Assembly: GCF_016906535.1 (NCBI RefSeq)
Contig: NC_057382.1
Location: forward strand, 1,860,001 to 1,924,000
DNA: 64,000 nucleotides
Direction of reading: 5' to 3'
From: Rhizoctonia solani
Taxonomy: Eukaryota; Basidiomycota; Agaricomycetes; Cantharellales; Ceratobasidiaceae
In this document: positions 23,336-35,792 of the stretch, piece after piece
Layout: each line of letters starts with the position of its first letter
Numbering within the stretch: the first letter of the stretch is position 1
The notes under the pieces: model-generated
Told to the model about the DNA's origin: nothing
The model's input: only the letters and a program-made list of their open reading frames with translations
Database searches by the model: none
Made by a program: the position numbers and the translations under genes

Positions 23336-23897
23336 ATGTGAGTATGGATATGAGTCAACAATCTCGAATGTATTTGACTTGCCATTCTCCCAGGAATTAT
23401 GATTGGCCCGTGCCAAGCCGAATCTATTCTTACCATCTCTTAATTGATGATGATCATCGATGCGGGCTTTGTTCTCCGTGGAATTTTACAGTAATCGGTA
23501 AAACCGATTACCTACCCCGTAGCAACTGCGTACTGCGCCGCATTTATCAGCGATGCCAATTTTTGCTGTGCATATCCTCGTTCCATGGGATTTCTTAATT
23601 TATGCAAGTTCTATACAAGAGGGTGCTGTATGCACAGGTTATCAGATGACTTTCACCCCACGATCGAGTCAGAACGAAGCCATCAAACTTTGACTCGTTG
23701 TAGACGACCATATGGTCAACACTAACGACGCTCAATGTGTGCTGGTACGAGAGAAAAAAGTTAGTCTCGCCCGAAACGACCGGCTGCGTGTTGGCGCGAG
23801 AGTTATCCATTACGCCAACTTCAAAATGACCTGGTTACTAGACCCAATAGCATCAAACCCGTCGACCCCTCCCTCAAGCTCCTGTTGTATTTGAGCT
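23336..23897. other. Intergenic, between LYR gene and arrestin-like gene
   Basis: No supported gene. It contains a perfect inverted repeat at 23491-23511, and the remainder is the promoter side of the arrestin-like gene. Confidence 0.4.
23491..23511. repeat. Perfect inverted repeat, 8-bp arms
   Basis: GTAATCGG, a 5-nt spacer TAAAA, then CCGATTAC. It could be a protein-binding palindrome or a small hairpin, about 390 bp upstream of the arrestin-like gene. Its function is unknown. Confidence 0.6.
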
Positions 23898-25478
23898 ATG
23901 TCACAGTCGGATCAACACCTTCGTGTTCCTCCTACGTATGCTGCATCTCTGAATTCAGATTTTAGCACATCGGATGCGCTCAGCTCTACTGTTCCTCAAT
24001 ACTCTCGATCGGCATCCCCGGATGAGCGTGTGCTGGCTGGCCATGTAATGCGAACATTCGGCGCATTCAATGCGCAAGACCTCCCTTCACGCTTTGAGTA
24101 TTCTACCAACCATCTAACCCTTAACCTGGGCGAACGAAACTGGCATTGTCCACTTCCATGTTATGGGTACTCTGGAACGATTGAGGGCACTGTCAGGGTA
24201 CACCAAATCGACACTGTTTCAAAAGTCGAAGTATCAGTATGTGGATATTTGTGCTCGTTTTAACTGAAGCTCATCATGAAGTAACGGGCAGTTAATCGGT
24301 GAAGTCTCAACGACGATATCAGAGACAGCGGTACCCTCGCAAGGGGCATCCAAACGCTTTCTTAAACAGAGAATCACGATATGGAATTCTGACTCTGCAA
24401 TGGGAAACCACTCAACACTCCCTTTTAGTATAAACTTCCCCGGCGGGTCGGCCAGCAGCGACCTAGAGCTTCCTCCCTCGTTCCGCCTGGGAACAGGAGA
24501 GCTTTCAGCGCGCGTTCAATACCGAATTCAGGTTGACTTGTTCAGAAAAGGACTTCGGAGACATAAGCGGTAAGTCGTAATGTACCATCACTAGTCTGGA
24601 TTGAAGGAGATAGGCTGAACGAGTCTTACCTCTGGATTAAAGGTTTGAGACTGAAGTAATATACTTACCCAAGTCTTTCGCACCGGCTTTGCAAGCTCGG
24701 TCTATCCACATAGATACCAAGTCGGACGACCCAGATGGATGGACCCGACAAGTGCTTCTGCCAACACATCTCCCAGGTCGACCCAATGCTGCTCGCACCG
24801 AAATCCCATCGGAGATGGTGGTAGAAGTACGTACAGTTAAGCCCAAATCAAATAATACATTATTGAATTTCCGTAAAGCTACACATTCCATCTCAAACGG
24901 TTCTCACAGCAAATTCAGTTCTGCCATACACAATACGCATACATTCAGCTTCTTCGACTACTTCGCGAGCTTCTAGTGTCTCTGTCTCGCTTGCTCTCGT
25001 TGAAGCACAGTTACAGCTAGTTAGATCGACTGTTGTAATTGTCCACGGTATTAAAAAAAGGAAAGATGTGGTCTTGGCTAATGGAACAGTCACGTCAGAC
25101 TTCCAGGGTACCGACGCCGATGAAGGGTACCCCACCTCGAGTTTGAGTACATTAGAAGGCGTCCGCGTGATCAATGGAACTTTGGAGGTAGCTAGTCGGA
25201 CTGGAGCTGAGTTATCCTGGGAGCTCCAGGATTTCATTGAAGTCAAGGTGAGTTTTTCATGTGTAGGTGTCAAGGTAAAAATTTTGATATGCTCTGCTCC
25301 CTAGTACTACCTCATTGCTATTGCAAAGCCCCCCGTAAACCTGCGCGCACTTGAAGGAGCTTTTCCTACCTTTCGAGTGATCATCGATGTGGAAATGAAA
25401 ACCCACGTTAAACTGGATGAACATAGTGAGAATGATATAGATACCGATCCATCGGTTGGATTGTTCAGTTATAGTTAA
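23898..25478 (+). CDS. Arrestin-like (N-terminal domain) protein
   Basis: A spliced gene of about four to five exons starting at the ATG at 23898 (MSQSDQHLRVPPTY). The N-terminal 60 residues are Ser/Pro-rich with PPTY, a candidate PY motif for Rsp5-type ubiquitin ligases. The body has the beta-rich arrestin pattern: NHLTLNLGERNW, GTIEGTVRVHQIDTVSKVEV, HSTLPFSINFPGG, then later blocks RVQYRIQVDLFRKGLRR and YYLIAIAKPPVN. Alpha-arrestins link transporters to ubiquitylation and endocytosis. A paralogue lies at 35793-37317 with the equivalent LTLDLGPRIW block. The C-terminus (DPSVGLFSYS) lacks further PY motifs that I can see. Confidence 0.72.
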
Positions 25479-25680
25479 TCTGCATACTTCTATGTTACAG
25501 TACAGTACTTCGTTTGGAATATGTTTTTTATAATACTGTAAATAGGTATCAGCTGATGATATGACGTATTTTAGAGTCAATGCACCATGGCTAGTTATAA
25601 ATTACCAATACGTTTAATTTGAGCAGGGATAAGATACAGACATTAAAGGTACACATTTTTCTAATCCAAATCGAGCTTGA

Positions 25681-27809
25681 CTAGTCGAAGCGCAGGCGAA
25701 ACACCTCTCCACGTACAGTGGCAATGCATATCACCCCTTGAGTATCGTCGATATCAAGTGCTGCAGTGTGGCTGGGATTGATGGTTCGAGGAAGCCGTAG
25801 TTTTCGGACATATCCTTGGGAGACCATGTTTGGCTTAGCAGAAGCAAAAGTCGCCACCCAGAATTCCAGGTCCATCTCGCCAGATTCGTCATCATCATCA
25901 CTCGAGTCCGTACTTGATGTCTGGCTGTGAGCCAACCAGATTGCGCCAGTTCCACCTTCGCCGAAAGAAACAAGGTCGTATCCAGTAGGGCCCTTGGCAA
26001 TCGCGTTTTGCTCGAGCGTATGTGCAAATGTATGCTCCAAGGGGCTGTCGTCGAGAGGTTGTTGCGGCGACGAGAGGGAGCTATTAGCAGAAAGATATGT
26101 GGACGACGACCCACTCGTGTCCGTTGAAGGTGTCGAGGAAGGGGAAGCAAGGGGGGTCAAGAAATGATGCGTCAAACAGCGTACTTGTCCGTTATCCTCT
26201 TCTAACTGTCTCAAGGACATTCTGTATAAGAAATAAGCTCAGTTCTGAATATCATATGATAATGTCAGAAATACCTACGTAAGAATGGACATCTTACCAT
26301 TATACGGGATCCTGTCGCGCGAGCTAATATGGCTTTTCTTGAGCATTGTATACCCAGCTCCGAACACACCTACGCCTCTATCGTTAATCCTACGTTGACA
26401 CGATCTTTTGGGCGGCAAGGATATCTTCATAGTTGACGGAGAATTGCTCCCATTATCAGAAGAGGATTCGTCTTCGGATGAATCGCTACTATCCGACTGC
26501 ACGGGAAAACCGCCACCGACTCGAGCAACGGTCTGGGGGTTATGATGTGCAACAAGGGATAACATGCGGCGGATGTTTTCTATAGCATATGTGTGTAGCA
26601 CCGAGTTATCAGAGTCTTCCGCATACAAAATGATTTCCTCAGGAAAGGCGATAACATCTAAATCACAGTCCATCTAAAAATATTTCCAACCGCCCGTTTC
26701 TGTTCGATACCACTATACTCACCTCTAGCTTGATTCCGGTATCTAACAATATCCCTTGGCGAGTTTTCCAATCATAAATCTGTAATGCAGCTGTCCCTCC
26801 ATGGAATGGACCTACCACCCCAGCCAAGCCCCGCTTTACTGATGTAAGAACGGTATTTGAACACTGGAATTCTGGACACACCTCTAAAAATAGCCCGGTA
26901 ATAGGGATATCGATACGCATATCAAGAACTTGAGAAATCGAAACATCGGGGTGGAGAGGCGGGAAATCGAGTTTGAATACGGAGAATTGACCATAATCTT
27001 CCTGGCTCCTATTGGATGTTTATTAAGCTCGTCAGACATATTTGGTATACACCTACAAATCATGCGCCCCAGTAGCTAAGCCAATTAATACTGCTTGTTC
27101 TACTTGCAATACCTCACAAGTATGGGTATAATGATGCAGGTGAGTCTGCATCCATGCAACGCAGCCACAAATCTCTGGATCAACGTCCCACACTGATAAC
27201 ACTCCATTGCGAAAAAATATTACGATATATCGACCACCAGGAATCTTGCAATCTGGGTAAGTGCTCGGTACCTCGTAATTTAGTATGTGTGTTTTACCTG
27301 TCCTAACCAGCTTATCTGTCCCCACTTATGGCTGGCATCCAATACCTGAAAGATTGGTCTGGGAGTAGGCCGCTCCTTTAGAAAGTTTGCTTCAACTCGG
27401 GCTGCATGAGATACTGCGTGCTCAAGCTCTTTGACCGTTAGGGATTCCATACTGCGCCAAATTGGTAAAGGTAAGGCCCTTCTGCTTCGAACTGAGCGAG
27501 CTAGACTTGACCTATGAAATTGGTTAATATAATTGTTCCGGCCTATTCAATCTGGATATGAATTGTGGCTGACCAGACAGAACGAAGTTTGCTGAATTGG
27601 AGAAGAGAACGGCAAGTCTTGTCCTAAAATGAGTACTTCCAAAAACTAAATACGCCAAACCCATAACTTACTCTCCGCAAGTTAATGAGGTCCTTTACAG
27701 ACAGATATTCGACGATATTGAGAAGCAAATCATATGGCAGCAGGTCCAGGCTCCACCCCCCGCTCGAAACGGGAGTAAATAGTGCAAGTGTTGAAAACTT
27801 GTTAATCAT
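25681..27809 (-). CDS. F-box protein with beta-propeller-like body
   Basis: A multi-exon gene starting at the ATG at 27809 (MINKFSTLALF); the longer open frame begins with TTG. An F-box follows at about residues 20-50: WSLDLLPYDLLLNIVEYLSV, then KDLINLRR. The remainder reads as short beta-strand blocks such as GGRYIVIFFRNGVLSVWDV, YDWKTRQGILLDTGIKLEV and ALDIDDTQGVICIATVRGEV, resembling a degenerate WD or Kelch-type propeller. Acidic Ser-rich loops (SDSSDSSEDESSSDNGS) interrupt it. F-box proteins recruit substrates to SCF ubiquitin ligases through Skp1. The substrate is unknown. The stop is at 25681, and it is convergent with the arrestin-like gene. Confidence 0.75.
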
Positions 27810-28204
27810 CAACCGAATCAACCAAGCAGGCGTGTGTGTCGTAGGTATATAGGAAAACTGGGTGCAAATTAATGACGATGATGGGACGAGGGCGCGCAAT
27901 GATATTTAAACTCGCTGCGCACTAACAAAGCCATTTGTGTGATATGACGTTTGGTGTTAGGGTCCATTTGTTAAGAACGTCATAATCATCAGTGGGGCAT
28001 ATCAGTGCGTAGCCGACGCACCCTCGCACAACGCTAAAGTTATGAGTACGCCAATGGTGGTGGTAGTGGTGAGCCATTAGAATGGCCGAAAGTTTCATTC
28101 GTCTCAGGGTTTCGTGACGTATTGGTATGCCTTTGGAATCACATTCAAATCTATTTACTTACATCAAGGAATGGAATACAACCCACGCGACCCTTCTCCC
28201 TGTA
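27810..28204. other. Intergenic, between F-box gene and phosphatase gene
   Basis: This 395-bp gap holds the promoter of the F-box gene and the 3' flank of the histidine phosphatase. No coding content is seen. Confidence 0.4.
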
Positions 28205-29059
28205 TTATACATCCTTGGAATCAGCCTGCAAGGGGACCAACTTTGCACGCTCGTCGTCGGCAGATTCAAATGTATATAACCGAGCTTCGACATTTGACCA
28301 TATCTATACTAGAATATAAGTTTATATGCGATATGGCTGATCAGGATTTGGCATACCCTTACGCGGTCATAGTATCCATCCAAACCAACAAGATAACGTA
28401 TAAAATTTCCATGTGCAACCACGGCTATTGTTTGCTCTTTGCGCTCACGTATAAGGTGTCTGACCCACTGGGCCCGCGCCCATAGCGCATCAGGAGACGA
28501 GCTATAGAACCCCTGCTTCTGATTCCAATCTTCGCTTAACGGACTGAAATCTAGGCGGCCTTGTTTCAATTCTGTAGTATATTCGGGTGTGGACTCGAGA
28601 GTTTCTCGATCTAAACCTCGATCACAGGGGAGGTCATTGATTTCCTGTAACTGAGGAGTTAAAATAACTCGGGAGCGAGGCAGAAGTCGGCCCACGGCAT
28701 CCGGAAGGGCCAGCAAAGTAGTGGAAAGAGCCCGACGTTGAGGAGATGTGAGAATGAGTTCCACCGAGTCTTGGATGGAGCACCCCAGCGGCGAATTGCT
28801 GAATTCGATGCACTGTGAACGGCCCAGGTCGGTTAGAACCGCGTCTGGGACTATGAAAATTGCCGCGAATTCGAAAGTTAGGACGCTATAAGCATACATA
28901 AACAGACTTTATTTACTCCAAGTTCTATTATCTATGCTGTTGTAGTTGTAAGGTATAGACATCCATATAAGGTCCCTATATATGATCGACTCACTTGCAT
29001 TCAGCTTGCCCATGACGGATTAAATAAACAGTTTTGAATTTCTTTCCGTTGACGACCAT
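28205..29059 (-). CDS. Histidine phosphatase (phosphoglycerate mutase-like)
   Basis: Three exons (28995-29059, 28363-28885, 28205-28303) join to 228 residues. The catalytic RHG block is in exon 1 (KTVYLIRHGQAECN), the phospho-pocket continues with DAVLTDLGRSQC and SPQRRALSTTLLAL, and the second catalytic His lies in IAVVAHGNFIRYLVG. The last exon (IWSNVEARLYTFES) is in a different raw frame and is found only by splicing from the donor at 28362. This clade includes fungal phosphatases acting on small phosphoesters; the substrate is not evident. Exon 2 begins with an unusually hydrophobic stretch (VLTFEFAAIFIV), so a small extra intron there cannot be excluded. Confidence 0.85.
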
Positions 29060-29641
29060 GAAGTTAAATAAAACCAGGACGCTAGCTAGGATAGGGGCAG
29101 AAATGAGATGCGAGAAAGTTAGTTCGTGTCTTCAGAATATTGCGACCGTTTTCATTATCTTGAAAACAAATAGCCCCCGTGGGAGATTGAGATGAGATGA
29201 GAAGCGACATGTTTATTCATCAAGAACAGGACAATTTTGATACATCCTGTCAGAGTGTAAATACATATATGTGAGGGTGGCTATCGATTATTAGTGTATT
29301 TGTGGGCCATATAGTAGAGTAAAATGCGATTAAAAGCTCGTCTGTTGGAACTTAATTTTTGGTAAGATATGCCCCCGTATGTATGCACTATTTACCAGCG
29401 GGCCTGGTGAATATTTTACAAGCTGTATCCTACTTACGGGTGGGGGCCATGCGTAAGCTCAGGGTACCTGTACTTCATTAATCCTCGTGATACTAGAGCA
29501 AACAACTAGCCCCTAAAAACCCCTATTCGGAGCGCACAGTAAGAATGTCCACTCTTCAGCTATTTGTTTCAACCATCGTCCTCATTTTCTCTGAACATCA
29601 TTCTCCCACATTTTCACGACCGAGGGAGTTATTCCTACAAA
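29060..29641. other. Intergenic, divergent promoter region
   Basis: 580 bp between the phosphatase start on the minus strand and the secreted-protein start on the plus strand. It probably holds both promoters. A small frame at 29545-29733 overlaps the next gene's 5' end and is not supported. Confidence 0.4.
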
Positions 29642-31066
29642 ATGGTCTACCCTGCAAACGCCCTTTCATTATCATTGCTGTTAGGGGCTGGTGGTGTAAT
29701 GCTCTCAGCCGCTGCGACTCTACCATGCAGTAACCAGTGTACGGCTTATCACAAGGTACTCTTAGTATTGTTTCAGAACACCAAATTGTGCTGATGAATT
29801 GAACCCGAAAAGGAGGTGCAGCCAACTTCGCAGTTGAGCTCTCGAAATATTTACAAGCGGCGGTCAAGGTCTCGTCGCAGCACAGAGCCAGAGGCTTCGA
29901 GCGCTAGCTCCATTTTAGATGACTTAGTTGGCTCTTCAGATGGTGCTTGGGATGGCGACTCCGAGCACGGCGATTCCCATCCCGATGATCCTGCTCTCGC
30001 AACATCTCCCATCGGCATCGACCTGGGCGCTCCATTCGACAGCGCTGTTGGCTGGTTAAATGCTGATGAGAGCATACACAGTGTTCTAAACTTGGAGGGA
30101 GAGTTGGATTTGATTGCTCATTCTCATGAAAAGCCTCGCGGAGTTAAAATCGGAACGTTGGGTTATGTATCTAACAGCACGGCTCATAGCCCATTCGAGC
30201 TCTTGTCGGAGGCAGAGGCGGGGGGTATTGTGTTTTTGACTCTACCAGAACTAGTGACCCACCAAAGGGAAGGAAACCTCGAGCTCGGACCCGGTGCCAG
30301 TTTCTCGAATCACTCTACAGCGATACTGGCAACCCGCACTTACCCTTTGGGCTTGGATCTTTTGTCTAACCTGAACTTGACTGACAGAGGCTCTGTCGAT
30401 ACTTCAAGAGAGGGTCAATCAGCATCGTCCGGTTTCGTTTACGTACTCATCAAGGCAGGTACTCCATCCAATTCCGATCCACCATCGTCTCTTTGTGCAA
30501 CATTCTACGCATACCCGACTCTTAACCACAATGATGATGATACACCTATGTTTCTTGAGAAATGCGACCGCTCCCTTGTTCCAGGAGCACCCACCAATAC
30601 AGCCAACACCACAATGACTCAACTTTGGCAATACGACCCAAAAACTCGTGAACTAAAGCCAGCCATACAAGGAGATACTGGAGTCACCGCCCCGTTAGGC
30701 GTACCGAAGTCGAATGGTTCAGACCCTTCACTCGTAGGGGGGGCCGACTCGGGGACTGGAGTTCAGTACCCTTCCGGAACAAGCTCTTCGATCGAGAGAA
30801 CCAGAACCGCCAACACGCAGCCTTCTGAAGCTATTCGAAAATTGAAGAGTGACACATCCCACAGTACTACGCAAACTCACCCTTCTCCGATGACTGCGCC
30901 AGCCCAAATTAGAGCTCGCAAAAGTAAGAGTGGTCGCACAGAAGGGAGTGGATCTTTGCTTCCAGCGTACAAGACGATAGCTATCGTTGATCCTTATACA
31001 CTTGTATTTGCTCCCCGAAGTGTTACCGATGATGAAACTGCCTTGCCAGACTCTCCAGCTCGGTGA
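29642..31066 (+). CDS. Secreted Ser/Thr-rich protein, hypothetical
   Basis: Two exons (29642-29755, 29834-31066) give a protein of about 448 residues. It opens with a hydrophobic signal peptide (ALSLSLLLGAGGVMLSAAA) and then a basic stretch (NIYKRRSRSRRS) that contains dibasic sites of the kind cut by Kex2. The body is rich in Ser, Thr, Asp and Gly with several N-glycosylation sequons (NST, NHS, NLT, NGS). It has two Cys residues in exon 1 and two more around SLCATFYAYP and LEKCDRSL. The C-terminal third is low in complexity and basic. I do not recognise the family; a cell-surface or secreted protein is the best reading. Confidence 0.65.
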
Positions 31067-31149
31067 GGAACACACACATGCATTATTCGTTTATCGGAAA
31101 TGTTGATAGGACTGGTTGAATGGATGTATATCAAATTTGTAATAATACA

Positions 31150-34100
31150 CTATATATCGTCCTCTGGTGTTTCATCAATCATCTTCGCATAGTCTTCCGC
31201 AGAAGCAAACGTTGGCAATCTACGCGGCCTCTTGCGTTTTTCGCGTTTGCTGTCCGCCGCAGAAGCCTTTTTACGCTTGCCCTGGACCGCTTCTTCATCT
31301 GAAGAAGTGGCGTCTCCACCAGAAAGCTCGATCAAATCATCTGGGTCTTCGGCAAATTCGATTTCTTCGTCCGAGTCGCCCAGATCATCCGGCATACTAC
31401 CACCTTCGACTGAGCCATCGTCTTCCACACCGGAACCGCTTTCTTGCTCTGACTTATGACCACCCAAGTCATCGTCTTCATCATCTGACATATCGTCCAA
31501 GCCGCTAGGAATATCATCACTATCATCCTCCGCATTTTGGAGCTCGGGCATAGACGATTGCAAGGCCTACGAGCCACTGAGTCAATCCTGAGCTCGATTT
31601 AAGTAGTAGATTATCATACCTTCCATACGGCATCTTCATCTAGCTCACTCTCTTCTTCACTCTCGCCACCGTTATCACTTGAATCATCACCTTCAGCTTC
31701 GTCATCTTCGACATGCCCCATACTATTCTCATCAGAGTCGTCTAAACTATCTTCGTCCTTTTCTTTCTTCCGTTTCTCGGCCTTACTGACTCTGGCTTTC
31801 TGTTTTTCAGCCTTTTGTAGGAAGAATTTATGAAAGAATAGCTATTATAAATATGTCGATTTAGTTATGTGCTTGAAATACGATATGTATAACCTCCAAC
31901 ATACCTGATCAGCTGGAACCTCCTTCGCATTCTTTTTCCAAAACGATTCCTCATTCACCGTCGGTGTTGCATCGACCGTGCCCTTCATTAGACGAACACG
32001 AGTACCGTCTGGGTCGTGCGCGGCTGGATGCATAACCGATACTGGACGCGGCTTTGGCTTCTTGGGATTCCTGTATACGAACCGGTCCAAGAAGTGGGTG
32101 AGCGTGTTGAGGCCCAAGTCTGCAGTAGCCGTTATTTGGGCGCCAGTAAGAAGTTGGCGAGCATGCAGTGATACAGAGGGATGATAATGGTGCAAGAATG
32201 GAAGCTTTTAGGGAGTACCCAATCAGTACTATATTCTATGGGCCCGAAATATAACCTACTAGTTCCCATAGACAAGTCCTATGAGCGTTCGCCCACTGTG
32301 GATCACGTTTCTTTGGGTCATATGAGCCGTCACCCCGGGTCGGGTCTTCCAAGTCCTCAGAAATGGTGGCCTGACTCCTCTTAACTTCATTGTCCTTGAG
32401 TAAATCCCGTAGTCCAGGTGTCGTGTTGAAGAGCTAGTTGTATGCGATGAGCAGCTGATTGCCATAGGCTCCGAGGTAACTTACCTCGCCCAAAAGATAC
32501 AAAGCCCCACATATGAACGGTGGCTGGTGCACCGTAAGGGATTGAAGCATCCTCTTGACAAATGCAACAACCCTGCGGTATGATGTATCTGATTTCATGG
32601 CCTTGAAGACTAGATTCAGGTACATGGCCTGCTTTGATGAAATGAGGAGGCGGGGGTCGAGAATAGAGTCATATAGAGTGCGATAGAAGCGATCCGAAAT
32701 AGACTACCAAAAAGCATAGTGAGCAATGACTCCCCATTTATGTTTGATTGACATAGAAATACCTTATTCGCTGAAGACACTTTTTCGATTAGCACCAAAG
32801 CCTGAATACGAATATTGAAGGGAGCCGAATGAGTGATGCGGAACAAAGTGCTCATATGTTTATCAAATCTAAGTTTATTGTTAGCCGTATTTTTTGAGCC
32901 ATAAAAGTAATATGGCTCACATGCTCGTGTCAGTTTTGGCAAATGGTAATGCACGGTGAATCCCAGTAATTATCGCGGCGATTAACTTGGCATTAGAATC
33001 CTCGGTTTCCGCAAATACTTCGCCTCCGCCGGGCACCTTTCCTTTGATGCCCTTCTTCATCATCTTCTCTTTCTGTCGCGCTTTCTCTCGGGCATTAGGC
33101 CGTCTGAGGACTTGATCTTCCTCGGCAGCATTTCCTACTGAGGGCTCCTCCTCCCCCTTTCCAAGAATATCTTCAAATATCTGGAAATAGAGGCCGATCA
33201 ACGCGGAAGCGATATCTTTGTCCCCAGACCCCAATGTAAATTGGTTGAGAGTGATGACTCCATAGTATCGCGCATGTGCGTGCGTATGATCTGCCTGTTT
33301 TTTTAATACAAGGGATGTCATTTCGCGAATAATGACGACCTTCATAGAGGGGTGAGGGACAAGAAGTTGGAGTATATGAAACGATGCTTTGGAAGCTACG
33401 CTTTTGTCGGAGTCGCCGAGTTTGTTGACTAGGAGCCTCAAAAGATTTTGTTCCTGCTCAGACTTCTCTTTGAGAAGGGTGAAAATGAGTGACATAGTTT
33501 GGGTTCGAATGTAGGGGAGGGGGTCTAGGGAGAGCGGCTATGATGCATCATGTTAGGGAGCAATTAATTATTGAACTTAGAGTTCGTACCTCGAGTAATT
33601 GAAGAATACTGAAGAAGTACTTCTTCAGCCAGTCCTCGAAATGCCAGGCAATAAGGTGGGCATCGGTGATGTCCGGTGAAGCAACGGGTTGGTCACGGAA
33701 GTACCTATTCAATCGTATGAATATGGAGTAATGAATTGGGAATGTCGTACTCACCTGAGTTTGCGGTCGGGACATCCGCCTCCAACCCACCAGTCGACAA
33801 TCGCACGAAGCGCCTTTAAGCTTTCGCCTCTGCCTCCTTTTTTTGACGCCATAGCACGAAGGCCTTCCAGTGATCGAGTCTAGGGTCACAGTTTAAATCA
33901 ATAAACCGAATATTGAATAAACAAATCGACTAACGCTATGGACTGGAGCTCCTTGAACGACCAACGCTAACGCACTAAGCCTGTCGCTCCTGGTTCCTCC
34001 TTGGAGCACGCTTTCCAAAAAGTGTGCATCAGAAGTCGAAAGGCCGAACTGAGATTCAGAGAAAGCTGTGCTATCCGAGGCGTGCAATGCCGCGGCTCGA

Positions 34101-34873
34101 GCGGCCAATGCAGAGAGCTTGCTTTCGGATAACGTTCCGTTCGATGGGGCCAACGGAGGCAGATCTTCATACCATTTCGATGAAGGGTTGAGGATCTACA
34201 AATGAATGGTTATCGGTCTATTTAAATTAATACAGGCATAACCTACCAGTTTTGCCTTTTTCCCTGTCGACTTGGACGGTGCAGTGGGCTGGGCCGGAGC
34301 AACGGTTGGAGTGATAGCAGTGGGTAAAGGTTTGTTCGATGTTTGATCTTTAGAGTGATCCTTGACGTCATCCTTGGATTTCTTGTCCTTTTTCTTGCCC
34401 CGCTTGTCCTTGTCAGACTTGTCCTTACTCGCCTCCTCGCCCTTCTGCTTTGCCTTATCTCCAAGCCTGGGACCGTCATTGCCATCCACGCTACGCACGT
34501 CCTTTTTTCGGGAGGTTTCCTTTAATTCTTCTTTCCCTTTCCCCTTTCTCTTAATGGAAGCACTTGGGGTTTCGTCTAGCGCGCTAACCGCAGGTAGGTT
34601 GAGCGACTTGACGAATTGTGCAAGCTCGCGAGCTTGAAGACCATTCTGATCCATTTTAAGTAGATTATCCTTTGCGCATACAACAAATTTACTCACCTTT
34701 TCTTTGCTCCCGCTCTTGCTGCTTACAGCCCCATCATCGTCGCTATCGACGCCTCGGAGGAGCTGGATATCACCATCATCCCCGCCCAACGCACGCACAG
34801 CCTCCTTGAGCTGAGATTGATTAGCTTTATTCCCGGTCTTCTTTGTAGCTTTGGTAGGCTTAGTAGGGGCCAT
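31150..34873 (-). CDS. MAK21: Ribosome biogenesis protein MAK21/NOC1 (CBF domain)
   Basis: A large multi-exon gene starting at the ATG at 34873 ([14 protein letters not shown]). The N-terminus is Lys-rich and charged, then HEAT-like repeats appear ([36 protein letters not shown]). A CBF/Mak21 domain follows ([40 protein letters not shown]), then a long acidic Ser/Asp/Glu tail and a basic nucleolar-type end ([20 protein letters not shown]). Mak21/Noc1 pairs with Noc2 on early 60S pre-ribosomes in the nucleolus. The order of domains and the ending [12 protein letters not shown] fit the family well. The stop lies 83 bp from the stop of the convergent secreted-protein gene. Confidence 0.92.
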
Positions 34874-35792
34874 GGTTCATACGACCCAGAAGTTAATTGG
34901 GAAACCAAGTCCCGGCGCGGTAATGGACAAAAGCGAAATTTTGTTACCCGTTACAGCACGCCGATCATTTGACACAACTTGGTCATGTTACCTCTATGTT
35001 ACACTCTGTAACACTTCCACCCCATGGAGTCACGATCACAATGTGAACGAGTCAGACAAATTTAGACTCTGAAAACTGGGCAACGGCCGTGAGATTCACA
35101 ATCATTCTAGGCCTTTCAGAGGCTATGCATGTCCGACTTTCTTTCGGTGTGCGCGCGCATATCGATTGTTTGAAAATCCTATACGCGCAGGATGAATCGC
35201 TGCAGCCGCGTTGGGCAGGTCCCAAGTCAAATTCTACAAAATAAAAATCATGCATCAGGCATACATGGCGCAATATGACGAAATTATTCAACTTTGATAT
35301 GGGAGTGCCAATGCGCAGGTCCCAGCAGACGTCTTAGTAAGAAGCACCCCACCAATCTCAGGTCCATCTTATTTAGGCTATGACGAAGAAGCGCTCAGAG
35401 AAGCCTGCAGGAGAAGCCCTGAAGAAGTCTTGTTTTGTAGATCGTGCCACAGCAAGCAAATAAACAAGATCTGACCAGCTCACTTCCCATTCAATCGCCC
35501 TCCACCTTTTTACTCTCATCCTATGACCCACGCAAATCAATCAACATAGCCATATTATCATCCCACCCACACAGTGTTTTCCCAGGCATTACAACCCTCA
35601 TAAATGAACCCGATTCTCCGATTATTAGATCGGTCAGCAATCGTACCTTGCTGACTGAGGGATCAAAGCAACGTTTTGGTCGAGTCATTTCTTCAAGACC
35701 GACTCATATCCAATATGGCGCAACCCTATAAGTGAAAGACAGTGTTTGTTGCGCAGCATCGCACTCCAAGTCCCTCTCGACTCTTCTTCGAC
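34874..35792. other. Intergenic, divergent promoters of MAK21 and arrestin-like gene
   Basis: About 920 bp. Open frames such as the plus-strand frame at 35444-35731 start with GTG and have no recognisable content. It likely holds both promoters and perhaps a 5' leader. Confidence 0.4.

Noticed and set aside
24893..25273. Minus-strand frame antisense to the arrestin-like gene
   Set aside because: It is a shadow of coding exons on the plus strand.
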